Shown here piece by piece: positions 23,601 to 34,733 of a stretch of DNA of 64,000 bases. This DNA comes from Epichloe hybrida (Eukaryota; Ascomycota; Sordariomycetes; Hypocreales; Clavicipitaceae): the NCBI GenBank assembly GCA_019022495.1, contig JAFEKR010000014.1:248001-312000 (forward strand), in the 5' to 3' direction. The first letter of the stretch is position 1, and each line of letters begins with the position of its first letter. The translations under genes and the position numbers were made by a program. Below the pieces are notes generated by a model. The model searched no databases. It was not told the origin of the DNA and was given only the letters and a program-made list of their open reading frames with translations.

Positions 23601-25640
23601 CAATGGCGATGGCAAGGACCAGGTGAAGAATGCCTCCGCACGCCCGGCGATCAAAGAAGCGACTCAGCAGCAGGCTGCTACGCCTGCTCAAAGCGAGTCC
23701 ACCCCGCGCAGTTCCGACTCGGCCGCCACTCCAGTCAAACCAAAGAACGAGCCCAAGGAGGCAGAGACTCCCGTTCAGTCGTCCAAAGAAGGCCCTGCTG
23801 AAAAGCCCGAGCGCAAAGCTCGAAAGAAGAAGGCCAATGCCGTCAAAGAAGCCGAAGCTGTCGCGAAAGGAAACGCCAATGCTCCTCGTGCTGTTCAGTC
23901 TGGCAAGGCAGAAGCTCATGCCAAGGCTCCCAGCAACCATGGTCCCGTTCCCAACGGTGTTACGGCCGAGTCTTTTGATTCCGCCATCAACACAATGCAG
24001 TCTCGTTTGACTGCTGCCATTTCTGAAACGCTCAGGTCGTCCCTGAAGAATCTCCAAGGCAAGATTGATGAGGGCGCCAGACTACGCGACGAAAGCTTCA
24101 ACCAGCATCAGATTAAGCTCTTGGACATGGTGTCCGAGGTGCTCAACGAGAACACGCAGAAGGTCTTGGAATCTTTGATTCACCATCATTTCACAGAACT
24201 GGTGATTCCCGCTATCGGCGACAAGGCTACCAAGGCTGTGTCAGACGTTCTCCAGCACAAGCTTCAGCCCAACATTGCATCCTGCGTTCAGAAGGAGATT
24301 CAATCCTCTCTTCCCCAGGCCCTGAACCGGTCTCTCCGATCTTCCGATTTCGTATCTGCTGTCGCGGAACGTGTCGGCAAATCAATCACCGCAACGCTGC
24401 AGCAGGAAGTTGCGACAACGCTCACCCAGCGTCTCACTCCCGCTTTTAGAAGCATTGCCAACCAGTCCGCTCAGCAAGCCGTCGGCGATATCCATCAGCA
24501 GTATCACGACAAGCTGGAGCAATTGAAGTCGCAACACGCTGCTGACAGCAACAAAATCGATCAGCTGTTGTCATATGTGACTCGCCTCACCGACATGGTG
24601 TCCACGATGGCCGCCTCCCAGTCATCGCTCCAAGCCGAATTCCTCAAGCTGAAGCAGCAGCCGGTTCACGAGCTGCCCGGCGCCTCGGGTCTCCAGGCTG
24701 TTCAGGCGCTTTCCAGAGATGGTGGTCTTGGGCCCCGAGGTTACGGTCCTCACGGGTACAGCAGCAACAACAACAGCAACAACAACAACGGCATGATTGC
24801 TGGGTCCAATCCACAGCCGAGCATCGCAAGTTATCATTCCAGCCAGGTTCCCAGCCAGCACAATCACCGCCACCAACAACATCAGCAGCAGCAGTTCATG
24901 AGTAGTTCCGAGTACATGCGTGGCGGCGGTGGTGGTGGTCAGCACCTGGGCAGCCCTCAGGATTCCGCACCACAAACTGACCTTGCGGCCGCCAGCAAGA
25001 TCAGCGGAGTTGCCGGGGCATTCGCATCCCAGGTGAACAAGACGGACGTCGAATCTGAGCAGGAAATCCAGCGGCGTGTCCAGGTCATTGAGCAGGCCAT
25101 CAAAGAAGGCCGCCTCCAGGATGCCATGATTCAGTGGATCCAGAGTGGCCACGAGAAGGAGATTTTCCAGAGGTGCCTCAGTCTTCAGCATCCCAGTCGA
25201 TTCGAGAATCTGCCCCCACTAGTGCTTCTTGTCGTGATTGCCACCATTGCCAAGGACCTTCGTCTTACCCCTCGTATGAAGCAGGAGATTGATTGGATCG
25301 AGATGGCCATCAGGTCGTTTGGAAGCAGCATGCCAAATTCCGTAAGTCACTCTTACTACACGAATGTACCATTATCACTGCAAGCAGTATTTGACTAACC
25401 TGTTTTTTTTTTTCTCGCATGTAGGATTGGGAGCAGCAAGGCTTCCGCGAAATGATGGGCAGTGTGTCACAGACGATGCACTTGCTCATCAGCCGACTGA
25501 ACCCCCTGATTGCGGGCTACGACACCAACTACCCTGTTGACCCATGGCTGGCTAGTGTTGAACGAGGCAAGATGGAATGGATCGTCCGATCCTCGGAACA
25601 TATTCTCCAGTCCTTTGGGGGCTCACAGGGCTATGAATAG
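20680..25640 (+). CDS. EDC4/Ge-1-like WD40 mRNA-decapping scaffold
   Basis: Two exons: 20680-25341 and 25425-25640 (1,625 aa from this ATG, 1,610 from the ATG at 20725). Donor GTAAGT, acceptor GTAG; phase 0. A Gln-rich N-terminus carries repeated leucine motifs (NLLNLLKF, GLLAVLM, YLLNLLNR). A WD40-type propeller region lies at about 22100-23500 (VVVSLDKSGRVKFWDV, HTLQLWDLALGKPVQEF). A Lys/Ala/Pro linker and long coiled coils follow, then a C-terminal helical domain (LNPLIAGYDTNYPVDPWLAS) like the Ge-1 C-terminal repeat. Family members (human EDC4, fission yeast Pdc1) bridge Dcp2 and activators in P-bodies. The longer frame from 20554 would add a Leu-rich peptide and is not favoured. Confidence 0.8.
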
Positions 25641-26545
25641 CTGAACAGCAGTCTTCCTCGAGATCTGTTTTGATGTTCAACGCAAGGAGTGTAGTGAAAC
25701 AGAATTAGCCGGAGTTGATTGGAAATGCTTTGATGCATGTGGCTGTCATGTCTCCAGCCATGGGAAGGACAGCTCGCTCAAGACATTGCTGATTTTTTTT
25801 TTCTTTTTTTGCTTCTTTTGCCCTGGCAATCTGTCCTATTTCACACAAACTTGGTTGTAGTGAGTGAGAGACAGAGTTGGAGGCAAAAGCTTTTTATGGT
25901 GGCACTTGCGCATTAGCTACGGCTTGATTAGAGGGGATTATTTCAGGAGGGTGATGAGGTTGGTTTTTAGAGGTTTGACGTGACCACACTTTGATGACTG
26001 GAATGATGTACATCAGAGCATTCAGATTTGACGTCTTTTTTTCCTGCGGGGGATATGGATCTAGATAGGGGTTGATCAGTACATGACATGGAGGTGTAGG
26101 AATAGATTAGCCTGAAAACGTGAGGAGCTTATTTTCTGGTGTGGACTTGAGTGACGTGTTTAACACATAAGCGTGCAGTAGTGTTCTCAATCATGTAGTA
26201 ATATTAGCTGGGTATTGCTAGTAATTTTTTGTTCCTTAAAAATTAGATGCATTGGCCACAACCAATGACCCCAAAAAAATTAAAAATCAATCATTAGGCC
26301 TAAAGCGGAAGAAGTACCGACGTCTTGTAATTCAATTCATGCATTTCACACTATTTTATTAAATATGCACATAAGAGGGAAAACGCATTTTAAGGCTTCT
26401 TTTAGAGATGCAGAGCTTCTATCACGGCCTGTGGTAATGTTGGTGGCGGGCAGGCAGAAGCGACCTGTTTGGCCAGCTGTGGAAGGAGTATGCCATGTCG
26501 GAACTCGCGGGACCCGAGGTTGTACTGATTTGACGGCGTTTCCCG
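25641..26545. other. Intergenic, AT-rich 3' region
   Basis: No gene supported. AT content rises between 26160 and 26360 (TTTTTTG, TAAAAATTAGATG), close to the 3' end of the HsbA-like gene. Confidence 0.5.
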
Positions 26546-27055
26546 CTACGAGTAGGCCTTGACCCCCCTCGCCAGTGCATCGTCGATGATGAGCACCAAC
26601 TGCACCCCGACGGGCTCAATCTCCAACGGCAGCTTGGAGACAACAACGTGGCCGAAGTTCCTGGTGGACGCCCGCAGGTCGCGGACGGTGTCGAGGACAA
26701 CCGAGCTGACGCCCACCTCGTCGAAGGCGGGCTTGTCGGCCACCAGAGTCGCCACGGTGCCGTTGGTGGCGCGGGCGAGCCCCGCGGTGCCGGCGGCGAG
26801 GCCGAGGGCGTCGGGGAAGGCGAGGGCCGGGGCGGTGCCGGCTTGCGTGGACCCGGCGTCGAGCTCCTTCTTCAGCGCGGTGGAGTCGGCGAGGATGCGG
26901 GACAGGCCGGCGCCGGCGCCGCCCTCGTACGCGGCCAGGCTGCCGTTGAGCGATCCGAGGCCCCGGCTGATGCGGGCGAGAATGCCTGGGATCTCGCTTT
27001 CCGCCAGCGCGGGCAGAGCCAGCATGGCCGCCGGGACAAGTCGTTTGAGCAACAT
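26546..27055 (-). CDS. HsbA-like hydrophobic surface-binding / cell-wall protein
   Basis: Single-exon 169-aa protein with a signal peptide (MLLKRLVPAAMLALPALA) and an Ala/Leu-rich all-helical body. Segments such as ISRGLGSLNGSLAAYEGG, ADSTALKKELDAGS and LIIDDALARGVKAYS fit the HsbA/cell-wall galactomannoprotein family, in which a helical bundle binds hydrophobic surfaces or lipids. One N-glycosylation sequon (NGS) lies near residue 37. It is expected to be secreted and may help enzymes or hyphae attach to hydrophobic substrates. The family call rests on overall pattern, since the family is weakly conserved. Confidence 0.7.
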   Translation of the reverse strand: MLLKRLVPAAMLALPALAESEIPGILARISRGLGSLNGSLAAYEGGAGAGLSRILADSTALKKELDAGSTQAGTAPALAFPDALGLAAGTAGLARATNGTVATLVADKPAFDEVGVSSVVLDTVRDLRASTRNFGHVVVSKLPLEIEPVGVQLVLIIDDALARGVKAYS

Positions 27056-28320
27056 TATACGAGGCGGGCGAGGCGAGGGATGCGGAAAGAGGACTAAACG
27101 AGGTCGGCGAGTTGCTCGCGCTTTTATTGTCTTGTTCCTTGCACGACTTTATAGGCCTGCCGCACCTGTTTGTTGATCGAAGGCGGGAAACGGGAAATGC
27201 GGACGGAGATCCCGAGTTGCTCCACTTGACGGCACATGTGGTTTCCTTGTGACAAATTCATGTGTAGTCCGTACGGAGTACACAGATCCCTTTGTATTCA
27301 AGACGTGCTCAGTCGGCCGGGGGGATGGGTGAGCATATCCGCACTGAAATACCGAATTTGCCTCACACAAGGGGAGAGCGTGTTTTTTTTTCTCTCCCGA
27401 GAGTAGAGGGTGAGTGCGCTGACCTAGAGACTTCATCAATGGCGGTTGGGAAGCGAGCCTCGATGCTGTCACCAATGGCTGCGCTGCAACGGTCCGGTCC
27501 GGCTGCTTGTCACGAGGCAGAAATGCTGACGGGCTCGTTTTCAGGTTTCCATCGAAGAGGGTCCACATTTGTGGTTTGATTGGACGCACGAGCACGTGGA
27601 GCAAAACGTGAGCTTTGACGTATGTACGCCACGCACGCTTCACAACTCGTCGTCTCGACTGTCCCGTCTCGACTGTCCCGTCTCGACTATCGGCTATCCA
27701 GGTCTTGACCAAATTCCCCGACCATGATGCCGGAGACATTGACGAGCAGGAGCGGGCGCTTCTCCGCCACAAGTACGGACAATGCGGAGGGAGCACGAGT
27801 CCATGGCTTTCTCCAGACGCAAGACGGTTTCGCTCGGGACGGCTCGACCAAGTTCCTGGATGCTCGCAGTTTGGAACTAGAGGACGCGACGTGACCAGAC
27901 GAGCAGATGTGCTCGAGGGTCTCGCGAAAGTTTGATCCTGTCAAGATGTCCATGGCAAAGGGAGCTGGAGAGCCCCTTCTACGACAGCTCTTATGCGGGG
28001 CCTTCAAAGCTATCACGACATTGCTGGCCACAGAGGGTGGAGCCAATATGGACAAGTCTGACGGAGTCGGTAAACCGCTTTCTTTTTTTTTGCGGAGGAA
28101 TCGGAGGGATCGACGGACCCTGCGTAGCCGAGAAACATGTGAATCTTACATGTTACTTTCTGCCCGGGGGGGCGTCAAGGGGGGCTGAATCTATTGGCAA
28201 TACAAGACTAAAACAACCCAGAGCTGGCAGGGCAGCAGCGGCGAGATCTTCACCGGATCTGCGGGGAACGGCATTTCCGGAATTCATCATGGCGGCGCGG
28301 AACAGGGGCTTGCCTTGGTA

Positions 28321-28620
28321 ATACAATACACCCCCTGAATTATTTTACAAATCTACATGCCCCGGTTGTTCGTCCCCCGCTAACAGCTGCGATTAGCTGT
28401 ACGTGTAATATAACCCTTGTGTTGTTTTAGAGAGCTACAAGGAAAATAAACCAGGGGGTGAACGCCACGAAAAGATACAATATTTCAGGTGTGAACTACT
28501 AAGAATTCAAGGTCTCTATTAATCCTAGCCCCTGTCACCTTTATTTCCCTTCTGGCATCTAATTGGCTCATTTACCCCTGTCATGTAGATTTGTAAAATA
28601 ATTCAGGGGTTGTATTGTAT
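28321..28620. mobile_element. MITE-like element, 300 bp, 39-bp terminal inverted repeats
   Basis: The first 39 bases (28321-28359, starting ATACAATACACCCCCTGAAT) and the last 39 (28582-28620) are inverted copies of each other with one mismatch, at position 11. The interior has no ORF. Dinucleotides TA at 28322-28323 and 28618-28619 would fit a TA target-site duplication (Tc1/mariner-type), though they fall in symmetric sequence, so the exact ends are ambiguous. A second, decayed relative lies at 31066-31270. Non-autonomous DNA element; the family is not one I can name. Confidence 0.85.
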
Positions 28621-28961
28621 ACGTGTTATTGCCGTCGGACAAGTAACCATCCATCATGTGTTCGAAGACTAAAATCACCCCAGACGACTCGCCACGCCAT
28701 AGCCCCCGCCACGCGGTAGCATCACTCAAACTCGCTTCGGTAACCTCAGTCTAAGCTCGCCCAGTAGGTGGCTCGGGAAAAGGAATTCGCCCAGGACGAT
28801 AGCATGCTGAGATGTCCGACGCAGGTATGACGGACCGGGTTCAAGATTGGCACGGTAAGCGACACCGCTCCTCGGAGAATGACTCTTGTCCGTCCCCGTC
28901 GCGTCACTGTATATATTGTCTTGTCCGCGTCTCCTTCACTGTTACCGAGTACAAGGTCAGG

Positions 28962-28966
<5 letters not shown>

Positions 28967-28995
<29 letters not shown>
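28967..28995. repeat. (CT)n microsatellite in 5' leader
   Basis: About 14 CT units end 13 bp before the start codon of the FAD oxidoreductase. Typical of fungal pyrimidine-rich leaders but unusually pure. A TATATA lies upstream at about 28910. Confidence 0.9.
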
Positions 28996-28997
<2 letters not shown>

Positions 28998-29007
28998 TCA
29001 TCGCACG

Positions 29008-30956
29008 ATGCGTCTTGTTTCGGCCGTCTTTCTCGTCGCCGCCGCCGTCCCAGGGGCACTCGCCAGTCCCGGCTCGTCGTCCACCAAGACTGCCTGTCAG
29101 AACATCGGGGTCGCGCTGCCTGGTCGAGTGTCGTATCCCCTGGCGACAGCTTATTCCGAAGCAGTGCATTCCTACTGGTCGACCTTGCTCCGAGACATCA
29201 AGCCGGCGTGCGTGGTTCTGCCCAAGTCCACGGAGCAAGTTGCTGCCGCCGTGAGGATCCTGAACAAGTATCCGGATGTGCGCTTCGCCGTGAAGAGCGG
29301 CGGCCATGATCCCAACGCCGGGCATGCCACGGTTCAGGACGGCGTGTTGATCTCCATGAAGGAACTGACCGGGACGACGTACGACGAGGGGAGACAACTC
29401 GCCCATGTGCAGCCGGGCGGGCATTGGGACGATGTCATTGGCACGCTTGATCCCCAAGGAGTTGCCGTCGCGGGCGGACGCTTAGGTATGTATAGCTTTT
29501 GTCCTCGAAATCGCCGACTTGCCTCTCTCATATGCTTTTCCTGCGTACTCATGGTTCGTGCAGGTATTGTCGGGGTCGCGGGCCTTCTTCTACAAGGCGG
29601 ACTCTCTTTCTTGTCGTCGCAATATGGCCTGGCTGCCGATGTGGGTTTCATACGGGCATTTTTCTCTCTATGCTCCCAGGAACCTTGGTTAACATGTCGG
29701 AAACTCAGAACATTGTCGGATGGGAGACGGTGACTGCCGATGGTTCCATCCGCTATATCAACGCGACAGAGGAGCCCGACCTCGCCGTGGCAATGAGAGG
29801 CAGCGGCAGCCAATTCGGTTCGATGATTCCCCCCCAAAGAAGAAGAAAAAAATCAAAAAAAAAAAAAAAAAAAAGAACCATTCTGTCGGCCATCCTCTCT
29901 GCTAACTCGCGTCCGTAGGCATCGTCACGCAGTTCACGATCCGAACTCACCCCATCGGCAAGGTCTGGGGCGGATCCAGGGTCTACGACGCGTCCAAGGC
30001 AGACCAGATCTTCAAAGCCTTGCACAACTTTGTCCCCCAGAACGCGCATCATCAGAAATCAGCCATCATAGTTACAGACTCACTAGTCAATGGAGGAGCA
30101 AACACCTTCATCATCTTTTATTTCCACGACGGCCCAGAACCGCCGTCATCTGGTCCGCTCGCCGAGTTCCTCAAGATCCCCTCTATTCTTGACACAACGG
30201 CCAGCCAGTCGTACGCCAACCTGGTAAGCAGCCATCTACTCAAGCAACGCCCCCTCATCTGTGTGAAATCGCACCTTTAGCCGGCCCAAAAAAACCATCT
30301 GTTTCTGTTTTCGCCAACGACGCAACACAGCTCAAGGCCAACGGCCAGCCCGCGGGGCTCGTCAACGCCAGGGTTTCCTTCAGAGTACGTACAGCCACAG
30401 AGCGTTCATTCCCAACCCCGCGCCACTTTGCTGACGCCGAGTTGCACGGCCGTACAAGACGTTCACGATCCCCTACATCGCCAGTGCACCGGGCATGTAC
30501 GCCGAGATCTTCGCCAAGTTCACCTCCCTGCTCCAAGAAGCCCTGCCGGCCGGCCCCTTGCACCCGATCACGCAGTGCTCGATAGACTTCCAGCCGCTCA
30601 GCCATGTCGTCGGCCAGCACAGCCAGGCGGCGGGCGGCAACGCCATGGGCCTCTCGGGATCGGACCCGGACCGCATCCTCCTCGAGATGGAGTGCCTGTG
30701 GGGCCTCGCGTCCGACGACGACCTCATCGGGCGCGTCGGCAGGGCCCTCACCGACTGGCTGGCCACCAAGGTGGCCGAGTGGCTGGCCGAGGACCCCGGC
30801 GCCGCCGCGAGCTACTTGCCTCTGTTCATGAACGACGCCGCGGCCGATCAGAACGTCACGGGAAGCTACCGCGACTATGCCAAGTTCCGAGCCCTGCAGG
30901 CATCGGTTGATCCGCAGGGGTTCTTCCGCTCCAGGGGCGGCGGATTCGTGTATTAG
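29008..30956 (+). CDS. Secreted FAD-linked oxidoreductase (PCMH/BBE family)
   Basis: Six exons: 29008-29485, 29564-29640, 29709-29817, 29919-30223, 30331-30384, 30459-30956 (506 aa, phases consistent). A signal peptide (MRLVSAVFLVAAAVPGALA) is followed by the FAD_binding_4 domain: VVLPKSTEQVAAAVRIL, the flavin-attachment motif VKSGGHDPNAG (His about 101), SFLSSQYGLAAD joined to NIVGWETVTADG, and RGSGSQFGIVTQF. The tail RDYAKFRALQASVDPQGFF fits the BBE region. The Cys used for bicovalent FAD in some relatives is not seen in GIVGVAGLLLQGG, so single His attachment is likely. Relatives oxidise sugars or secondary metabolites; substrate unknown. Intron 2 uses a GTGGGT donor; intron 3 holds an A-rich tract. 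Two related MITE copies flank the gene. Confidence 0.88.
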
Positions 30957-32655
30957 ATGGGGCAGGCATCCGGGCAACTGACTTTCGCGGCGCTGTGGAA
31001 TCTGGTGTCACCTATGAAATTGTGCAGCAACCAGCGAAAATAACCTGCCAATTGCGCATCGATGACCCCGAGTTATTTTACAAATCTACGCAACAGGCGT
31101 AATTAAGCTCATCGGATATCAGACCGGAAAAGGTACCACGGCCCAGGCTAACATATACCGTAATTTCTAAATAATCTAATGAGAAACAACATCAAGTGGC
31201 CTTTAACACCCTACATACCTCCCTATAGCTCTCCAAAATAATGCAACGTACAGCTACTCAAAGCTGTTAAAAAAAACCCGTAGCCAAGAGGAGTCCTACG
31301 TGACCAAGACTGACACGGCCATGTACAAGCTCGCCTCATCCCCAAATGCCAATTCGTACACCGCTGCAGACGTGCCCTTTCCAACAATCTTCGCCTCATT
31401 GATGCCGCTCCCAGTGCAACACCTCAGACATGATATATCCATCGAGTTCCCCTTTCCACGCCACACCAATCTGCTCATCATCTTGTCGCCTTTCCAAGTC
31501 TCTCCCCTGAATGACTTTTTTTCCCGATACCCCATCTATATTCGACCCGAAGTGGGAAACCTACTCCCCTCGAGAGATCCACCCTCACAACAGGCGCAAA
31601 CCCATCTTTCGCCGTCCACGGCCTCATCTTCTCCGTCCCGAGCCTCGGGGCCTCCGACGACATCCAGCAATGCTGCCCTCCAACGCGCACCACGCATGCA
31701 CGCGGCAAGCTTGAACCCTGTGCCTTGTCACCACCTGCGGCAAACATGTGCGAGGGCCACGTGACCTCTTCATTGATTGGAGCCACGTGAATGACCTGGC
31801 TGAGTTTGCGGAGAGCAGACAAAATATTAACAAAGACAATATACAAGTTCCAACAGAGAAATTTTGTCGAGTGAAACACCACGCCCCCCTTTTTTTTCTC
31901 CTTCATTTTCTCTCCATGATGCGTTCCCTCGCTCGTAGACCAATGAAATCAAAACAAAACTGCTGTCACTCCATCGCATCAACGCGCCGCTTTGCAATAA
32001 CCAGCACGTTCAGGTCGCCTTGCCTCGACGCCTCAACCGTAATGGCCAAGGCCAGACAGGGGTATCATGGTGGGTATAGTGCGCTCGTGCTCGTCGCCGA
32101 TACGACTCTCCCCACTGCTGGCGCGCCGAGGAGAAGTCGGTGACGGCTGTCTAGACGTGAATCTCGTTAAAACGTCGTAATCGTCAAGAAATGGATTTCG
32201 AACTCATTCGTACATCTTGTCGGCAAAGAGGTGCAGTGAACAAGCTTCGAGTTGAAAGTGGAGGCCGTTCGTCATCCTTCGTAATGGTCGCCCATTTTGT
32301 TGAATCATTTGTATCCAGGTCCGTAAAACCACACTGTCATCGGGGGTGTTGACATCATCATCAATGTAGACAGGTGCAAAAAAAATAAAAATAAAAATAA
32401 AAACCTCGTGGTTCCTCGTGCCGCACCTGCCCGACAATCTTCATCACAGCATACCGACCTGACAATACGAATATATGCTTGGAACTTCTCGCCAAGCAAT
32501 ACTGCGCATAATGTCCCGAAAACTAAAAGCAAATATCAATGTTACAAATAATCGTTAACCAAGAAGCCGAAAAGTAGGCCGGACTGGACTTGGCCCACGT
32601 CGCGTCGTGACTGAGTCTTTGTGTGCATAAGTCGTCGTGTCTGGTGGTGGAGAGC
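30957..32655. other. Intergenic with decayed MITE copy
   Basis: Between convergent genes. Contains the partial MITE at 31066-31270, an A7 run at about 31270, and an AT-rich AAAAATAAAAATAAA stretch at about 32378-32402. The 154-codon ORF at 31300-31764 has no motif and biased composition; not called. Confidence 0.5.
31066..31270. mobile_element. Truncated, diverged copy of the 28321 MITE
   Basis: Starts with CCCCGAGTTATTTTACAAAT, matching the 28321 element TIR, and continues to align along the reverse complement of that element. Matching stretches include ACAGGCGTAATTAAGC with ACAGGGGTAAATGAGC, and TAGCTCTCCAAAATAA with TAGCTCTCTAAAACAA. The match ends at CAGCTACTCAAAGCTGTTA. The outermost TIR bases and the far TIR are missing. 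Many differences are transitions. Confidence 0.7.
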
Positions 32656-34247
32656 TTAGTGATACCTGGAGCTACCGCCCGTGGCCGAGGCGACTCGGGC
32701 GCCATTCTCTGAGGAGTCTGCCCACCAGGAAGAGAGAAATGATTAGTACTGTCTTGCTGCATGCATCAAGCCTGATCAGCTGTCGACATACCGCTGCCCC
32801 GCTGCATGTGGCCGTTGGCTCGACCCCGACTGGCAAATCCAGCGGATGATTCCCACTCAGGCCCACGAGGCTGCCTCTCGGGGACGCCCTGTTTGCTGTT
32901 GCCGGCGCCGGGTCGTTGGCTGCCGATGGCTCCGGGTGCGTTTCTCGCCTGTGATTGCAGAGAGTTCGAGTCATATGGGCTGAGAGTGAGCCCGCTCAGG
33001 CCGGCAATGAGACCATCTCCCTTGGATCCAGGGGTGCCAGGGTTACCAGTGTGCCCCATGTTGCCAACATAGTCGCCAAATCGGGCAGTCGAACCTGGGC
33101 CCATGTTGTTCATGCCAGAGCCAGCGCCGAGATAGCTTGACGAGGCTTGGGAGGGGCTGGGCGTGAACGATCTGAGATCTGCAAAGCTCTTCGCCGCCCT
33201 CAAGTGGCTTGGTAGGCCACTTCCATCCGGGCTGTCGGGAAGCTCCAATGTTGGGCCCTGACGGCCTAGCACATGAGAGTAGTTGTTGCCCGAGGCTCGA
33301 GATTCTCGGTCCGCAGCGAAATCAAAAGTGGCTGCACGGCTCAGGCCACGCTTGTGTGCGTCCAAGTTATTGGCTGGCACATTTGGGACGTTCGAAGGAG
33401 GCGATGGTTGCTGTCGCTTCAGGACAGTCAACTGGCGGGAGTCGGCCTCGCCAATAGATTGATGTTCAAGTCCCATGTGATGGGCGAGAATATGAATCGA
33501 TCGACGGTGCTCTGGGCTTATGCCGGGGGGGAAGACTAGGATCTCACGACTATCGTCTCGTTTGAACATGACCAATTCGGTATAGAACTCGAGACATTGG
33601 GGGTCGTTGAGGTCCACGTCGCCTATAACAGAGAAAGAAAAAAAAACATCAGTCATTGGTCAAAAGACACCACTAGTGCATGCAATTTTCGGCGAGTCAT
33701 TTTTTTTTCTTACCCAGGTGAGAGGAAGGAACTCGTTGTTGAGTTTGCGACATGCTGCCCAGAGATTGAATGGAGCTTTGTTGGTGCAGCATGGGGGCAC
33801 GATGCTGCTCCTCAAGCTGGCCGCGCCTTTCTCGCTTCTCACGTTCGATCCGCTCGCGCTCGGCTTCCGGCAACATCTTCTTGTACTCCACCCGGAGTTT
33901 TCGGCCATGGACGTCCATCCCGTTCATGGCTTCGATGACGACTCTGGTATCTTCGGCGGATTGGAAATTCGCAAAGGCGAGACCTCTGAAGACACCATTG
34001 TCGAAGTGGTAGTTGAAGGCATAGGGCTGGGGGAGATTCATGTCCAGCATGATGGACGCCAGGGTCTCCTTGCGGACAGCAAAAGGGATGTTTTTGATGA
34101 CAATGGCGGTGGGGATGAGCTGGTCGCCATCCGAGGCAGTTGAGCGAAGATCTGGGGAAGTGTGAGACTGGCCATGGTCGACGCGAAGTCCGCTGTTAGG
34201 CATTTGTCCGCTGCCAAGACCGCCCGGGAAAGGTTGAAGGCCAGTGT

Positions 34248-34279
<32 letters not shown>

Positions 34280-34733
34280 CCACTCTGATCAGTCCAGTTC
34301 TATAAGAGATTTGCCATTAGCCCTTTCGTGTCCCGCTCTGCGCGTCGAGCAAAATTCGGATACATACTTGAGGCAACGCAGCCCGTCGGTTGACGCTTCG
34401 TTGACGACCTGGTCCGTTGACAGCACCATTGACTGTGGCGACGCCGGCCGAGTTGTAGTTCCAAGACTGCCCGTTATCCAACATATATCCGCCCGGCATA
34501 CCGCCCGGGCCTCCCATGTTATCCATAGCTCTAGGATTGTAGCCGCCGCCGATTCTGTCGGAGGGATACAGGGCAGACGAGCCCATATGGACGTCGAATG
34601 GTCGTTGGGATTGGCGAGGTAGAGTCAGGCCGGATGAGAAACCGCCGCCGTAGTTTTGCCTCGATGACGTCGGTGATCGAGCAGCCGGGGTCGTGTAGTC
34701 GAGATAGCCCATGTCGTGGGGTTGTTGACTCAT
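32656..34733 (-). CDS. Pin4/Cip2-type RNA-binding protein (RRM + R3H)
   Basis: Four exons: 34733-34368, 34299-33714, 33622-32792, 32717-32656 (614 aa). Donors are GTATGT, GTAAGA, GTATGT; all phases join. The Gly/Asn/Met-rich N-terminus is followed by a (GM)n repeat at the start of exon 2. The RRM (about 187-265) has RNP2 IVIKNIPF and RNP1 RGLAFANF. A Glu/Arg-rich helix follows the RRM. An R3H domain (about 330-370) carries the R-x-x-x-H motif in RRSIHILAHHMGLEH. A Ser/Pro/Gly-rich tail ends SATGGSSRYH. Domain order matches budding yeast Pin4 and fission yeast Cip1/Cip2, post-transcriptional regulators in stress and cell-cycle control. A further intron probably sits in the 5'-UTR (CTACAG about 60 nt upstream of the ATG). 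Confidence 0.88.

Larger units (their letters stand above)
27056..29007. other. Intergenic region containing a MITE-like element
   Basis: Includes a short palindromic TCCGTACGGA at about 27269-27278, tandem CTGTCCCGTCTCGA copies at 27658-27690, and the MITE at 28321-28620. ORFs (for example 215 codons, minus, 27149-27796) show no motifs. The plus frame near 27700-27760 (DHDAGDIDEQERALL) vaguely recalls an MFS N-terminus but dies at once. The right end is the leader of the FAD oxidoreductase with a (CT)n tract. Confidence 0.5.

Noticed and set aside
27149..27796. 215-codon minus ORF
   Set aside because: Low conservation look, crosses short tandem repeats, no start context or motif.
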